Assembly: GCA_045637425.1 (NCBI GenBank)
Contig: JAZTZL010000040.1
Span: 1-6,983 of the forward strand
DNA: 6,983 nucleotides
Direction: 5' to 3'
DNA from: CAJGBR01 sp045637425
Lineage (GTDB): Bacteria; Bacteroidota; Bacteroidia; Bacteroidales; Rikenellaceae
A program made the position numbers and the translations under genes. Under the pieces are notes generated by a model, which saw only the letters and a list, made by a program, of their open reading frames with translations, had not been told where the DNA came from and made no database searches. Each line of letters begins with the position of its first letter. Position 1 is the first letter of the stretch. This document shows positions 1 through 6,504 of the stretch, piece by piece.

Positions 1-98
1 TTTACTAATTTCACTTCTTCATTCTCATGTATCTGAAGTGGTGGACGGAGGTAAACAGTTGTAAACCGTTGTCGTCTTTCTACACGATGTGATAATTC
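1..98 (-). other. Minus-strand open frame leaving the left edge, unidentified
   Basis: Read on the minus strand, 32 codons from base 98 down to the left edge lack a stop. They include stretches such as RVERRQRFTTVYLRPP and HENEEVKL that look protein-like. The frame is preceded by an in-frame TGA (bases 99-101) and has no ATG, so it would be an internal or decayed piece of a gene lying to the left. I do not recognise it. Part of it overlaps the first direct repeat, so the resemblance to coding sequence may be accidental. Confidence 0.15.
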
Positions 99-166
99 TC
101 ACATATCGGGGCGGAATTTGTCACTCATTGTAAACGGATGTAAACCCTTGTCAACTATCTACACGA
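51..166. repeat. Pair of 37-base direct repeats with internal 10-base periodicity
   Basis: Two direct copies lie at 51-87 and 130-166, starting 79 bases apart and identical at 31 of 37 positions by eye. Each copy begins with two tandem decamers of the form GTAAACNNNT, then a third, diverged GTC-starting decamer, and ends in CTACACGA. The decamer spacing is about one helical turn, which would suit a DNA-binding protein, but the repeats could also be remnants of duplicated coding or mobile DNA. Function unknown. Confidence 0.6.
87..104. promoter_or_regulatory. CRP-like palindrome between the two direct repeats
   Basis: ATGTGA (87-92) and TCACAT (99-104) are perfect inverted arms separated by six bases, TAATTC. 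The core TGTGA-N6-TCACA equals the half-site spacing known for CRP-family regulators. No promoter match or downstream gene start is close: the nearest start is at 436. It may be a regulator site, a small hairpin, or chance. Confidence 0.3.
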
Positions 167-188
167 AATAACAAAAAATAAGCTCCGC

Positions 189-233
189 AAATTCTCCACG
201 TCAGAAATATGTCTCAAAAATATGTGGAAATTT
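189..233 (+). other. Possible stem-loop in the gene-free left region
   Basis: AAATTCTCCAC (189-199) can pair with GTGGAAATTT (224-233), giving ten base pairs with one bulged C and a loop of about 24 bases. The sequence is AT-rich and no run of T follows, so it is not a terminator on the plus strand. Apart from this, bases 167-435 show no gene, and I found no exact TAnnTTTG promoter element there. Confidence 0.2.
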
Positions 234-435
234 GGGAACCATCAAAAAGCAGCCTGAAAGTGTTAAATTTTAGAATATATTGATAATTAAAGGTTTATAG
301 ATGGTTATTTCTGGTTGATTTTGGTTGTTTTAGGCTTCTAAATACATACTCAAAATTTATCTTGACAAAATGATTTGATTGTTCAATTTGCGTAATACAA
401 AAGATAGATTTTTCATTACATAAAACATCTCAAAA

Positions 436-873
436 ATGGAAGTTTTTTATTCACAGGACGACACCACCATAGCCGACTTGGAACAAGGTGAATCAAACGT
501 AGCAGTTAATGTTGAGTCCAATTTAGTTCCGTATATTTCAGATAATAAGGTAGGTTTCGCCGACGCTGAGACTCAAGAAGTCATCATTCCCTGCAAATAC
601 GACTACGCTTATAATTTTATAGAAGGATTGGCACTGGTCGAGTTAAATGAAAAGCAAGGCTTTATTGACAACCTTCGAAATGAGGTTATCCCCTGCAGAT
701 ATGATTATGCTTGGTGGTTTAGAGAAGGGTTAGCGCAAGTAGTTTTAGATGAAAAATATGGATTTATTGATAAAGTGGGAAATGAAGTTATTCCTTGCAG
801 ATATGATACAATTGTAGGATTTGCACCAATATTTGTCACGTTATTGGGAATTGTGATACTTGTCAATGAGTAA
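436..873 (+). CDS. WG-repeat protein, short and apparently 3'-truncated
   Basis: This 145-residue protein has no signal peptide or membrane segment in its N-terminal part, so it is probably cytoplasmic. After a variable N-terminus (residues 1-35) come repeats of about 34 residues at 36-70, 71-104 and 105-130. Each has the pattern xGFIDxxxNEVIPCRYDYAxxFxEGLAxV typical of the WG (KWG) family, with V, Q or Y instead of the signature W before G. WG repeats are thought to act in protein binding, and no specific role can be given. The third repeat stops after GF at residue 129 and is replaced by an unrelated hydrophobic tail (PIFVTLLGIVILVNE). That tail is antisense to a leucine-rich-repeat sequence, so the native C-terminus has been lost. 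Family members usually carry more repeats. ATG 436 is preceded by A-rich sequence, as is common in Bacteroidota, without a Shine-Dalgarno motif. The product may be a functional short form or a gene remnant. Confidence 0.75.
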   Translation: MEVFYSQDDTTIADLEQGESNVAVNVESNLVPYISDNKVGFADAETQEVIIPCKYDYAYNFIEGLALVELNEKQGFIDNLRNEVIPCRYDYAWWFREGLAQVVLDEKYGFIDKVGNEVIPCRYDTIVGFAPIFVTLLGIVILVNE

Positions 874-941
874 CAACATTCAAATGCATAATCACCTATT
901 GATGTAAATCTACTTAGAATGGTTATGTTTGTCAATCCAAT
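825..941 (-). pseudogene. Remnant of a BspA-like leucine-rich repeat gene
   Basis: Read on the minus strand from 941 to 825, the sequence gives LTNITILSRFTSIGDYAF, then ECCYS, then LTSITIPNNVTNIG. This is one complete and one partial 23-residue unit of the BspA/Treponema type (LTSITIPNSVTSIGxxAFxxCxx). BspA proteins are surface leucine-rich repeat proteins common in Bacteroidota. The frame has an in-frame TGA upstream (963-965), no proper start, and loses the pattern below base 825, where it becomes antisense to the WG repeats. It is therefore a fragment of roughly 1.7 repeats and not a working gene. The formally open minus frame continues to 705 only as a shadow of the WG gene. Confidence 0.6.
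898..931 (+). promoter_or_regulatory. Possible Bacteroidota-type promoter for the catalase gene
   Basis: TATGTTTG at 924-931 matches the Bacteroides -7 element TAnnTTTG exactly. The best upstream element is ATTG at 898-901, a three-of-four match to TTTG, at 22 bases spacing (slightly long). Transcription from here would give a leader of about 140 bases before the catalase ATG at 1078. No clear OxyR-type site was recognised near it. Confidence 0.35.
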
Positions 942-1077
942 ACGAGGAATCCTATTTATCAGTCAATCTATCCCAATTTCTTATTAATCGTACGACATAA
1001 TCAGGCAAATTAAACTAACCATAGAAATTATTGGCACAATTTTGGGAATACAATGATAAATATTTACAAATTCCGAC

Positions 1078-2580
1078 ATGAAACAAAACGACAAAAAACA
1101 CTTAACAGCCGAGAATGGCCGCCCTATTGCAGACAATCAAAACACGCAGACAGCAGGGGTACGAGGTCCTGTGACACTTCAAGATCCGTGGCTGACCGAG
1201 AAACTCGCACATTTCGACCGCGAGGTAATCCCTGAAAGGCGTATGCACGCCAAGGGCTCGGGGGCATACGGAACATTCACCGTAACGCACGACATTACAT
1301 CCTATACGCGCGCCTCAATATTTTCGGAGGTGGGCAAGAAGACCGACTGCTTTGTTCGATTCTCAACCGTGGCTGGCGAGCGTGGTGCTGCCGATGCGGA
1401 GCGCGATATTCGTGGCTTTGCGATGAAGTTCTACACCGACACGGGCAATTGGGATTTGGTGGGTAACAATACACCCGTATTCTTCCTGCGCGATCCACTG
1501 AAATTCCCAGACCTTAACCACGCCATCAAACGTGATCCTCGCACGGGTATGCGCTCGGCAAACAGCAATTGGGATTTCTGGACACTCCTGCCCGAGGCAC
1601 TGCATCAGGTCACGATTACGATGTCGCCACGCGGTATTCCAGCATCGTTTCGCCATATGCACGGATTCGGCAGTCACACTTATAGTTTTATTGATGTCAA
1701 TAACCGTCGTACTTGGGTAAAATTTCATCTGCGAACTTTGCAGGGTATCAAAAACCTAACAGACGCTGAGGCAGAAGCAATGATTGCAAAGGATAGAGAG
1801 TCGCACCAGCGCGATTTGTTCGAGGCAATTGAGCGTGGCGACTACCCTCGTTGGCTGATGCAAGTACAACTGATGAGCGAGGAGCAAGCGAGGGAGTATC
1901 ATATAAATCCGTTCGACCTTACAAAGGTATGGTATCACGGCGATTTCCCACTGCACGATGTCGGCATCTTGGAGCTTAACCGCAACCCCGAGAACTTCTT
2001 TGCCGAGACTGAACAGGCGGCATTCAATCCAATGAATGTAATAGACGGCATAGGTTTCTCGCCCGATAAAATGTTGCAGGGCAGATTATTTTCGTATGGA
2101 GACGCACAACGCTACCGTTTGGGTGTAAACCACCACTTGATACCCGTAAACAAACCTCGTTGCCCCAACCACGCCTACCATCGTGACGGTCAGATGCGAA
2201 CAGATGACAACGCTGGCCGCACGATAGGCTACGAGCCAAATAGCTATGGCGAGTGGCACGACCGGCCGCACCTCAAAGAGCCGCCTTTGGCTGTTTCGGG
2301 CGAGGTATATAACTACGACGAGCGAGAGTTGGATAACGATTACTATACGCAGCCGGGTAAGTTGTGGAGACTGATGTCGGCAGAAGACCAAAAGGCGACT
2401 TGCGAGAACACGGCACGAGCTATGGGCGATGCAGAAGTATTTATTAAGCAACGCCATATCCGCAACTGCCACCGCGCCGACCCTTCATATGGCGAAGGCG
2501 TAGCCAAGGCTTTGGGCCTTCCACTTGCCGAAGCCTTAATAGCCGAAGACCCCGCCCACCCAAAATGGGATTGGAGATAA
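1078..2580 (+). CDS. katA: Haem catalase, small-subunit (clade 3) type
   Basis: This 500-residue cytoplasmic enzyme converts two hydrogen peroxide molecules to water and oxygen and protects an anaerobe or microaerophile during oxygen exposure. The active-site motif FDREVIPERRMHAKGSGAYG spans residues 46-65 with catalytic His57. The distal Asn is Asn130 in DLVGNNTPVFF. The haem-ligand motif RLFSYGDAQRYRLG spans 336-349, with proximal Tyr340 and Arg336. Residues 191-203 (FRHMHGFGSHTYS) match the conserved barrel segment that contributes to NADPH binding in small-subunit catalases. The length and the N-terminus (LTAENGRPIADNQNTQTAGVRGP) fit the family, which supports ATG 1078. An ATG at 1053 is in another frame. 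No Shine-Dalgarno sequence is present. VIDGIG at 321-326 replaces the usual VPGIG, a mild difference. The gene appears intact and monocistronic, with a terminator 17 bases after its stop. Its codons are visibly richer in G and C than those of the genes around it. The symbol katA versus katB depends on local naming. Confidence 0.97.
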   Translation: MKQNDKKHLTAENGRPIADNQNTQTAGVRGPVTLQDPWLTEKLAHFDREVIPERRMHAKGSGAYGTFTVTHDITSYTRASIFSEVGKKTDCFVRFSTVAGERGAADAERDIRGFAMKFYTDTGNWDLVGNNTPVFFLRDPLKFPDLNHAIKRDPRTGMRSANSNWDFWTLLPEALHQVTITMSPRGIPASFRHMHGFGSHTYSFIDVNNRRTWVKFHLRTLQGIKNLTDAEAEAMIAKDRESHQRDLFEAIERGDYPRWLMQVQLMSEEQAREYHINPFDLTKVWYHGDFPLHDVGILELNRNPENFFAETEQAAFNPMNVIDGIGFSPDKMLQGRLFSYGDAQRYRLGVNHHLIPVNKPRCPNHAYHRDGQMRTDDNAGRTIGYEPNSYGEWHDRPHLKEPPLAVSGEVYNYDERELDNDYYTQPGKLWRLMSAEDQKATCENTARAMGDAEVFIKQRHIRNCHRADPSYGEGVAKALGLPLAEALIAEDPAHPKWDWR

Positions 2581-2596
2581 AAAATTAGAATGTTTT

Positions 2597-2627
2597 AGAA
2601 CCGCCATAAATGATGACGGTTCTTTTT
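2597..2627 (+). terminator. Intrinsic terminator of the catalase gene
   Basis: AGAACCG (2597-2603) pairs with CGGTTCT (2617-2623). The stem extends by three pairs (CAT with ATG) across one C/A mismatch, leaving a five-base loop, AAATG. The right arm runs directly into TTTT (2624-2627). It lies 17 bases after the catalase stop codon and should end its transcript. Confidence 0.85.
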
Positions 2628-2654
2628 ACAAATTTACATCATACAGCAGTTTAC

Positions 2655-2909
2655 ATGCAGTATGACAAGTCGCTCGCTAAATGGAGTATGTTTAATCGTC
2701 CACAGAGAAAAATGCGAGCAGATAGAATGCTTAATTTGGAAGTGTAAACATTCTGCTAAATAAGATGGTTATGCCCCCCAAGATGTGAAACTACGTTAGG
2801 AATCGGTCGGGATTTTTGTGACACTTGTGCTGAAGACAATAACAATGTAGTGATTCTAGAAAAAGAACTTCAATACTTTATTCTGCTATCTTATCATACG
2901 AGTAAATAA
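2655..2909 (+). pseudogene. Decayed small gene with a cysteine cluster, unidentified
   Basis: A single reading frame runs from ATG 2655 to TAA 2907-2909, broken only by TAA at 2745 and TAA at 2757. The first part reads MQYDKSLAKWSMFNRPQRKM and continues for ten more residues to the first stop. The part after the second stop contains CPPRC (2772-2786) and FCDTC (2814-2828), then LEKELQYFILLSYHTSK. The C-x3-C and C-x2-C pairs resemble a zinc-ribbon or zinc-finger module, although no family is recognised. Two stops are fewer than expected by chance in AT-rich DNA of this length, and both parts look protein-like, so a broken gene of about 84 codons is plausible. It may also be coincidence. Confidence 0.3.
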
Positions 2910-3077
2910 AATTTGGTGAGTTAATATGACTTTACTCTAAAATTTTTGAAATCACATCAATATATGATAGTTTCACAATTAATTTGATCAAAATAGAAAA
3001 AACAATTAAACTTGCAGTGTGAAGACATACGATTACGATTTGTAGTCATTTGCTGTTTATCTAAATTCAGAAACGGT

Positions 3078-3212
3078 TCAAAATAAATTAAAGTTGGGAT
3101 TGCGTGTGCGAGTATAATGCGCGATTTCTGACTTGTTGGGTATGTTACGACCGTCTGAACCGCGGCTGAATTTGTTATACTTAAAGTCGGTTTCGCGAAA
3201 TTTTTTTGTTAA
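3078..3212 (-). pseudogene. Minus-strand protein-like fragment, unidentified
   Basis: Between in-frame TGA codons (3213-3215 upstream and 3078-3080 as its stop), the minus strand has 44 codons. They include FRETDFKYNKFSRGSDGRNI, then PNKSEIAHYTRTRNPNFNLF before the stop. The composition is polar, basic and protein-like, and the local sequence is more G+C-rich than the flanks. There is no ATG or other likely start. It looks like the C-terminal end of a lost gene or a piece of a repeated intergenic element. No family is recognised. Confidence 0.3.
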
Positions 3213-3222
3213 TCAACAAAAA
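3191..3222. other. TTTCGCGAAA palindrome followed by an AT hairpin
   Basis: A perfect ten-base palindrome, TTTCGCGAAA (3191-3200), is followed by TTTTTGTT (3203-3210) and its inverted copy AACAAAAA (3215-3222) around a four-base spacer. The second element could fold as a weak hairpin. Its function is unknown, and it lies about 170 bases before the next promoter. Confidence 0.3.
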
Positions 3223-3319
3223 CTGTGCAATATGGAAAAAACAAATCAAAAATAAACCATCGCTCTGTATATTATGAATTTGTTATAATACCAACATTAA
3301 TAATTCAACAAAAATAGCG

Positions 3320-3353
3320 ATTTATAGATGTAAGTTATCTTACGTTTATAAAT
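3320..3353. promoter_or_regulatory. Long interrupted palindrome upstream of the outer-membrane gene promoter
   Basis: Two 15-base arms (3320-3334 and 3339-3353) are inverted copies at 13 positions around a four-base centre, TTAT. The inner arms GTAAG/CTTAC and the outer arms ATTTATA/TATAAAT are perfect, and the differences fall at 3327/3346 and 3329/3344. The palindrome ends 41 bases before the TTTG promoter element at 3395, a position typical of an activator or operator site. No T-run follows, so a terminator is unlikely. Confidence 0.45.
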
Positions 3354-3363
3354 AGGCTAAATG

Positions 3364-3378
3364 TGATAAATATTATCA
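3364..3378. promoter_or_regulatory. TGATAA-ATA-TTATCA palindrome near the promoter
   Basis: This is a perfect inverted repeat with six-base arms and a three-base centre, placed 16 bases before the TTTG element of the promoter at 3395. Its position suits an operator. The spacing does not fit the FNR consensus TTGAT-N4-ATCAA. The region is AT-rich, so chance cannot be excluded. Confidence 0.35.
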
Positions 3379-3394
3379 ATTTCTGAGAAAAATA

Positions 3395-3426
3395 TTTGGA
3401 CTTTATTAATTTATACACTATTTTTG
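3395..3426 (+). promoter_or_regulatory. Bacteroidota sigma-ABfr-type promoter of the outer-membrane gene
   Basis: TTTG (3395-3398) and TATTTTTG (3419-3426, an exact TAnnTTTG) are separated by 20 bases, the spacing established for Bacteroides housekeeping promoters. The transcription start would fall near 3433, giving a short leader of about 20 bases before the ATG at 3452. Confidence 0.75.
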
Positions 3427-3451
3427 TAAAAAACAAAATTTAATCCCTTAA

Positions 3452-6391
3452 ATGATGAAAAATTACCTACCGACATTCAAAATGATTATGCTGCTAATAA
3501 TTCTACCATTAGCAGCACTATCTCAAAACAACACCAAAGTTGAATCAATCGACTACAGTACAACAATATATAGCGGTACTGTCATCGATTCGGCAACACG
3601 CAAACCTATACAGAGCGCGGTGGTGTATTTAATGGGTATAGACCAGGATAACCTAATCACCCGCTCGACAGTTACGGATAAAAAGGGCAAATTCGAAATC
3701 AAAGTAACAGGCCCATCTAAATTGGAAATCTCCTGTTTAGGATACAAATTATACTCACAACGTGTTCAACAAAAAAACACTTTCGTCAGATACTACACAG
3801 ACAAATTTGGTCAGAATAAAAAAGATGTATCAGGTAACAAATTCGATTTGGGAGTAGTTCGTTTGGCTCCAGACCCGTACAAATTAGATGAAGTCGTTGT
3901 AAAATCGCGTAAACAGATGTTCGAACAACGAGGAGATACTACACGCATATTTCCACGTTTGGCTCGTACAATGGAGGGTGATGCACTGATAGAAGTCCTA
4001 AAAATGATTCCGGGCTTCAAGGTGACAGACGATGGAACAATATATGAAGATGGAAAGATTATTGAACGTACGTATGTTAATAACGAACTGCTGTTCGGTA
4101 ATGACCCTCGCACAGCTTTCTTGAAACTTACAGCAACAAGTGCACTCGCAATCGACACTTATGACGAGGAGGTTGATGAAGCAGAACGCAACCTGACAAA
4201 TCGAAAAGAACGTAAACGCCGAGTCGCAAACATTAGAACTGCCGAAGAACTTAAACGTTATACGATACTCGAACTCTTCGCAGAAGGAGGTGTCGATCAC
4301 GATAAAGACCGAGATGGCGAACGTCACAACAGATATGGAGTCAAAGGTAGTTGGAATCAGTATCAAGTTGGACGTAAACTTGAATTTTCAGCAGGTACAA
4401 ACAATACGGTAATAACGTCCGATTTCCGCGGAATAGCATATAAATCAGGAAATCCCAAAGAGACAAATTTAAAATTTGCATTTGAGAAAGCCTTGGGCGA
4501 CTCGGTATATTCTGTTTATGCGAACAAGAAAATGTATCGTCCGGAGTCGAAAGAAATATGGGGATCTTATAACTTCTCGGATAGCCGCCTCTCAAGTGAA
4601 TCTATATCAAAGTCGTCGTACTTCCCAAGCAGCTATTTCAATTCACAACTGATTGAAGACAAGATTACGTCCGAGTCGAAAACTCAAACTCACGAAGCTC
4701 AAATCGAATACCGAAACAAGGTTCGTATGTTTTCAAACGGTCCATCATTCTTGTTTAAGCTGCAACCTAAGTTCTCGCAGGTGGAAAATTTTTCATATAG
4801 AAACAACCTGACAACAACAGATGGCAATGAGACATCGTCTGTCCGAAATGACAATATCTCGAAATCAGACAAATTGAATATCAAAGGTGAGTTCAATATA
4901 CAAAAACCTATCCTGATGGATTGGATGTCTAAACTCAAAGCCAATAGCAAAAAATATATTAAGATGTCCTCCGGAATTACATTTATGGGCACATTTCATT
5001 ACGCAGAAAACAATGGCAACACCCTGCGCAATTATGAACTGAAAGACGATGTGGGAACAAATTTAACAAATCTGACAATAGATTCTGACGTCCCTGCATT
5101 CGAAGGCCATATAAGTGTAGTTCCATCACTCTCTCTGCAAGGAAATTTTGACAGCAAAACATTTAAGAATGATATGGTTGATTTCAGAATGTTCGCAAGT
5201 GGCCGATATTATAAATCAAAATCACAAAGATTGGCAATAAATCAGGCTACGGGACTCATTGACAATGCCTACTCGAGAGAAGTAATTGAGAACAAAAAAT
5301 CTGTAGAAATTGCTCCTATGTTGATGAAGTCGTGGGCAAAATCAATATATTCACTCTCATTGTCGGCGAGAATTGGATTGACTCAGGTGCAAAATGACAG
5401 ACATATTCCGCAGGACCTGTTCGAATCGAAAACATTCAGCGAAATCGAATATGACCTCTCAATAAGAAGAGGAAATAACCTTTCTATCCAATTTGTGTCA
5501 TATCCGAGAATCCCGAGTTTGGATCAATTGTCAAGTGTTCTGGATAACAACGACCCGATGAATCTCTCTTCGGGAAATCCTAATCTGAAGAGTTCAAACG
5601 AATATAGTGTTGCGCTCAATATGAATAATCGTTCTCGCACAAAGACCCGCAAGGTTAACATCAACGGATCTATCAGCGGCTCAATCACAACAAACCCAAT
5701 AATTATGAACCGCAGATATTTTAGCGAAACAACAATATTGCCGGAATATGAAAACTATGAAGCCGTAGCCGGTGCAAGATTGTATATTCCGATGAACGTC
5801 GGCAGCCACTACAGTCTGAATAGTAACATTTCGTTCTCATATCTCAATCAACCAAGCAATACCACAATCAACCTCGCAATAAGAGGTTCGTGGAGTAATC
5901 CGCTGGCAAGCATCGACAACAGAATATTGCGAAATAAAAATACTAATGCAAATGTTATGTTGTCTATCAATAGCACACCAAGTACAAAATTGCGCATCAA
6001 TATTGATAATACGACCTCATTTGCTTGGCAACATAACGATGTTTTCAAAGATCGCTCGCACAACAATTTCTTCCAGACGAAAGTTAGATACGACTTCCTG
6101 AACATAATGACAATGACTACGACCTACAAGAACGACTACCAAAAATCTCACACTACGGGAATGTTGATTAGTCGAAATTCAATGGATATTTCTTTAGGTG
6201 CCAGAATCTTCAGAAAACGAAACGGGACATTGTCTGCAAATGTGTATAATCTGTTCAACGATAAGACCGGATACTCGCTTAACATAACCGACCAATACAT
6301 AGCAGAACGATGGGAGCAACTCTTCACTCGTTTCTATACAATATCGTTCCAATACAAGTTTAACTCTATCGACCACAAAAAGAAGAGATAA
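3452..6391 (+). CDS. TonB-dependent-receptor-like outer-membrane beta-barrel protein
   Basis: This 979-residue protein starts with a signal peptide (residues 1-24, hydrophobic core MIMLLIILPLAAL, likely cleavage after LS before Q25). A carboxypeptidase-regulatory-like domain follows (about 38-105, SGTVIDSATRKPIQSAVVYL onwards), as in many Bacteroidota outer-membrane proteins. Next is a plug-like domain (about 140-265) containing KLDEVVV (144-150), the segment VLKMIPGFKVTDDGTIYEDG and YVNNELLFGNDPRTA, matching the VDGKxFFGNDPxxA pattern of the 'outer membrane beta-barrel family' (OMP_b-brl_3). A charged stretch (238-270) with RKERKRR leads into the barrel. Within the barrel, PSLDQLSSVLDN and GNPNLKSS (708-715) are family hallmarks, and the end FYTISFQYKF fits a last beta strand. 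It probably sits in the outer membrane for import or surface assembly. The substrate is unknown, no SusD-like partner follows, and no clear TonB box was recognised. MM at 3452 and 3455 are both possible starts. The gene has a strong promoter and looks intact. Confidence 0.88.
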   Translation: MMKNYLPTFKMIMLLIILPLAALSQNNTKVESIDYSTTIYSGTVIDSATRKPIQSAVVYLMGIDQDNLITRSTVTDKKGKFEIKVTGPSKLEISCLGYKLYSQRVQQKNTFVRYYTDKFGQNKKDVSGNKFDLGVVRLAPDPYKLDEVVVKSRKQMFEQRGDTTRIFPRLARTMEGDALIEVLKMIPGFKVTDDGTIYEDGKIIERTYVNNELLFGNDPRTAFLKLTATSALAIDTYDEEVDEAERNLTNRKERKRRVANIRTAEELKRYTILELFAEGGVDHDKDRDGERHNRYGVKGSWNQYQVGRKLEFSAGTNNTVITSDFRGIAYKSGNPKETNLKFAFEKALGDSVYSVYANKKMYRPESKEIWGSYNFSDSRLSSESISKSSYFPSSYFNSQLIEDKITSESKTQTHEAQIEYRNKVRMFSNGPSFLFKLQPKFSQVENFSYRNNLTTTDGNETSSVRNDNISKSDKLNIKGEFNIQKPILMDWMSKLKANSKKYIKMSSGITFMGTFHYAENNGNTLRNYELKDDVGTNLTNLTIDSDVPAFEGHISVVPSLSLQGNFDSKTFKNDMVDFRMFASGRYYKSKSQRLAINQATGLIDNAYSREVIENKKSVEIAPMLMKSWAKSIYSLSLSARIGLTQVQNDRHIPQDLFESKTFSEIEYDLSIRRGNNLSIQFVSYPRIPSLDQLSSVLDNNDPMNLSSGNPNLKSSNEYSVALNMNNRSRTKTRKVNINGSISGSITTNPIIMNRRYFSETTILPEYENYEAVAGARLYIPMNVGSHYSLNSNISFSYLNQPSNTTINLAIRGSWSNPLASIDNRILRNKNTNANVMLSINSTPSTKLRINIDNTTSFAWQHNDVFKDRSHNNFFQTKVRYDFLNIMTMTTTYKNDYQKSHTTGMLISRNSMDISLGARIFRKRNGTLSANVYNLFNDKTGYSLNITDQYIAERWEQLFTRFYTISFQYKFNSIDHKKKR

Positions 6392-6504
6392 GATTAAATT
6401 ACGATAATGAGGAGGTGTAAACTAAGAGAAATTTAGATTTGAATAAAACGTAACAATTGGGTTATGATAGGAATTTTAGTGTAAAACAATTAATTTTTTG
6501 AACT
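6392..6504 (+). other. Intergenic stretch without a clear terminator
   Basis: These bases are AT-rich. I see no strong hairpin with a T-run, so the end of the preceding transcript is unclear. TAGATTTG (6434-6441) matches the -7 element TAnnTTTG, but no TTTG lies at the right distance upstream. AGGAGGT at 6410-6416 resembles a Shine-Dalgarno sequence but is followed at once by TAA and no start codon. Confidence 0.3.

Noticed and set aside
51..166. CRISPR array
   Set aside because: There are only two degenerate copies with internal decamers and a spacer of 42 bases, and no cas genes are nearby.
888..912. OxyR-type binding site upstream of catalase
   Set aside because: CTAT-like and ATAA-like pieces are present, but the spacing does not match the ATAG/CTAT arrangement well enough.
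705..935. Minus-strand open frame of 76 codons as a real gene
   Set aside because: Only its upstream part (to about 825) shows leucine-rich repeats. The rest is antisense to WG repeats, the start would be TTG inside a repeat, and an in-frame stop lies just upstream.
1037..1066. Promoter immediately before the catalase ATG (TTTG at 1041 and an AT-rich TATTTAC)
   Set aside because: The second element does not match TAnnTTTG, the spacing is too short, and the start of transcription would fall almost on the start codon.
1053..1235. Plus-strand open frame starting 25 bases before the catalase start
   Set aside because: It overlaps the catalase gene in another frame and its translation shows no protein-like pattern. 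The catalase frame is certain.
3364..3378. FNR site
   Set aside because: The TGAT and ATCA halves are seven bases apart, while the FNR consensus requires four.
3998..4366. Minus-strand frames inside the outer-membrane and catalase genes
   Set aside because: They are antisense shadows of well-supported genes and show no independent coding signals.
6410..6416. AGGAGGT as a ribosome binding site
   Set aside because: No start codon follows at a workable distance: the next bases include TAA. Genes here also generally lack Shine-Dalgarno sequences.
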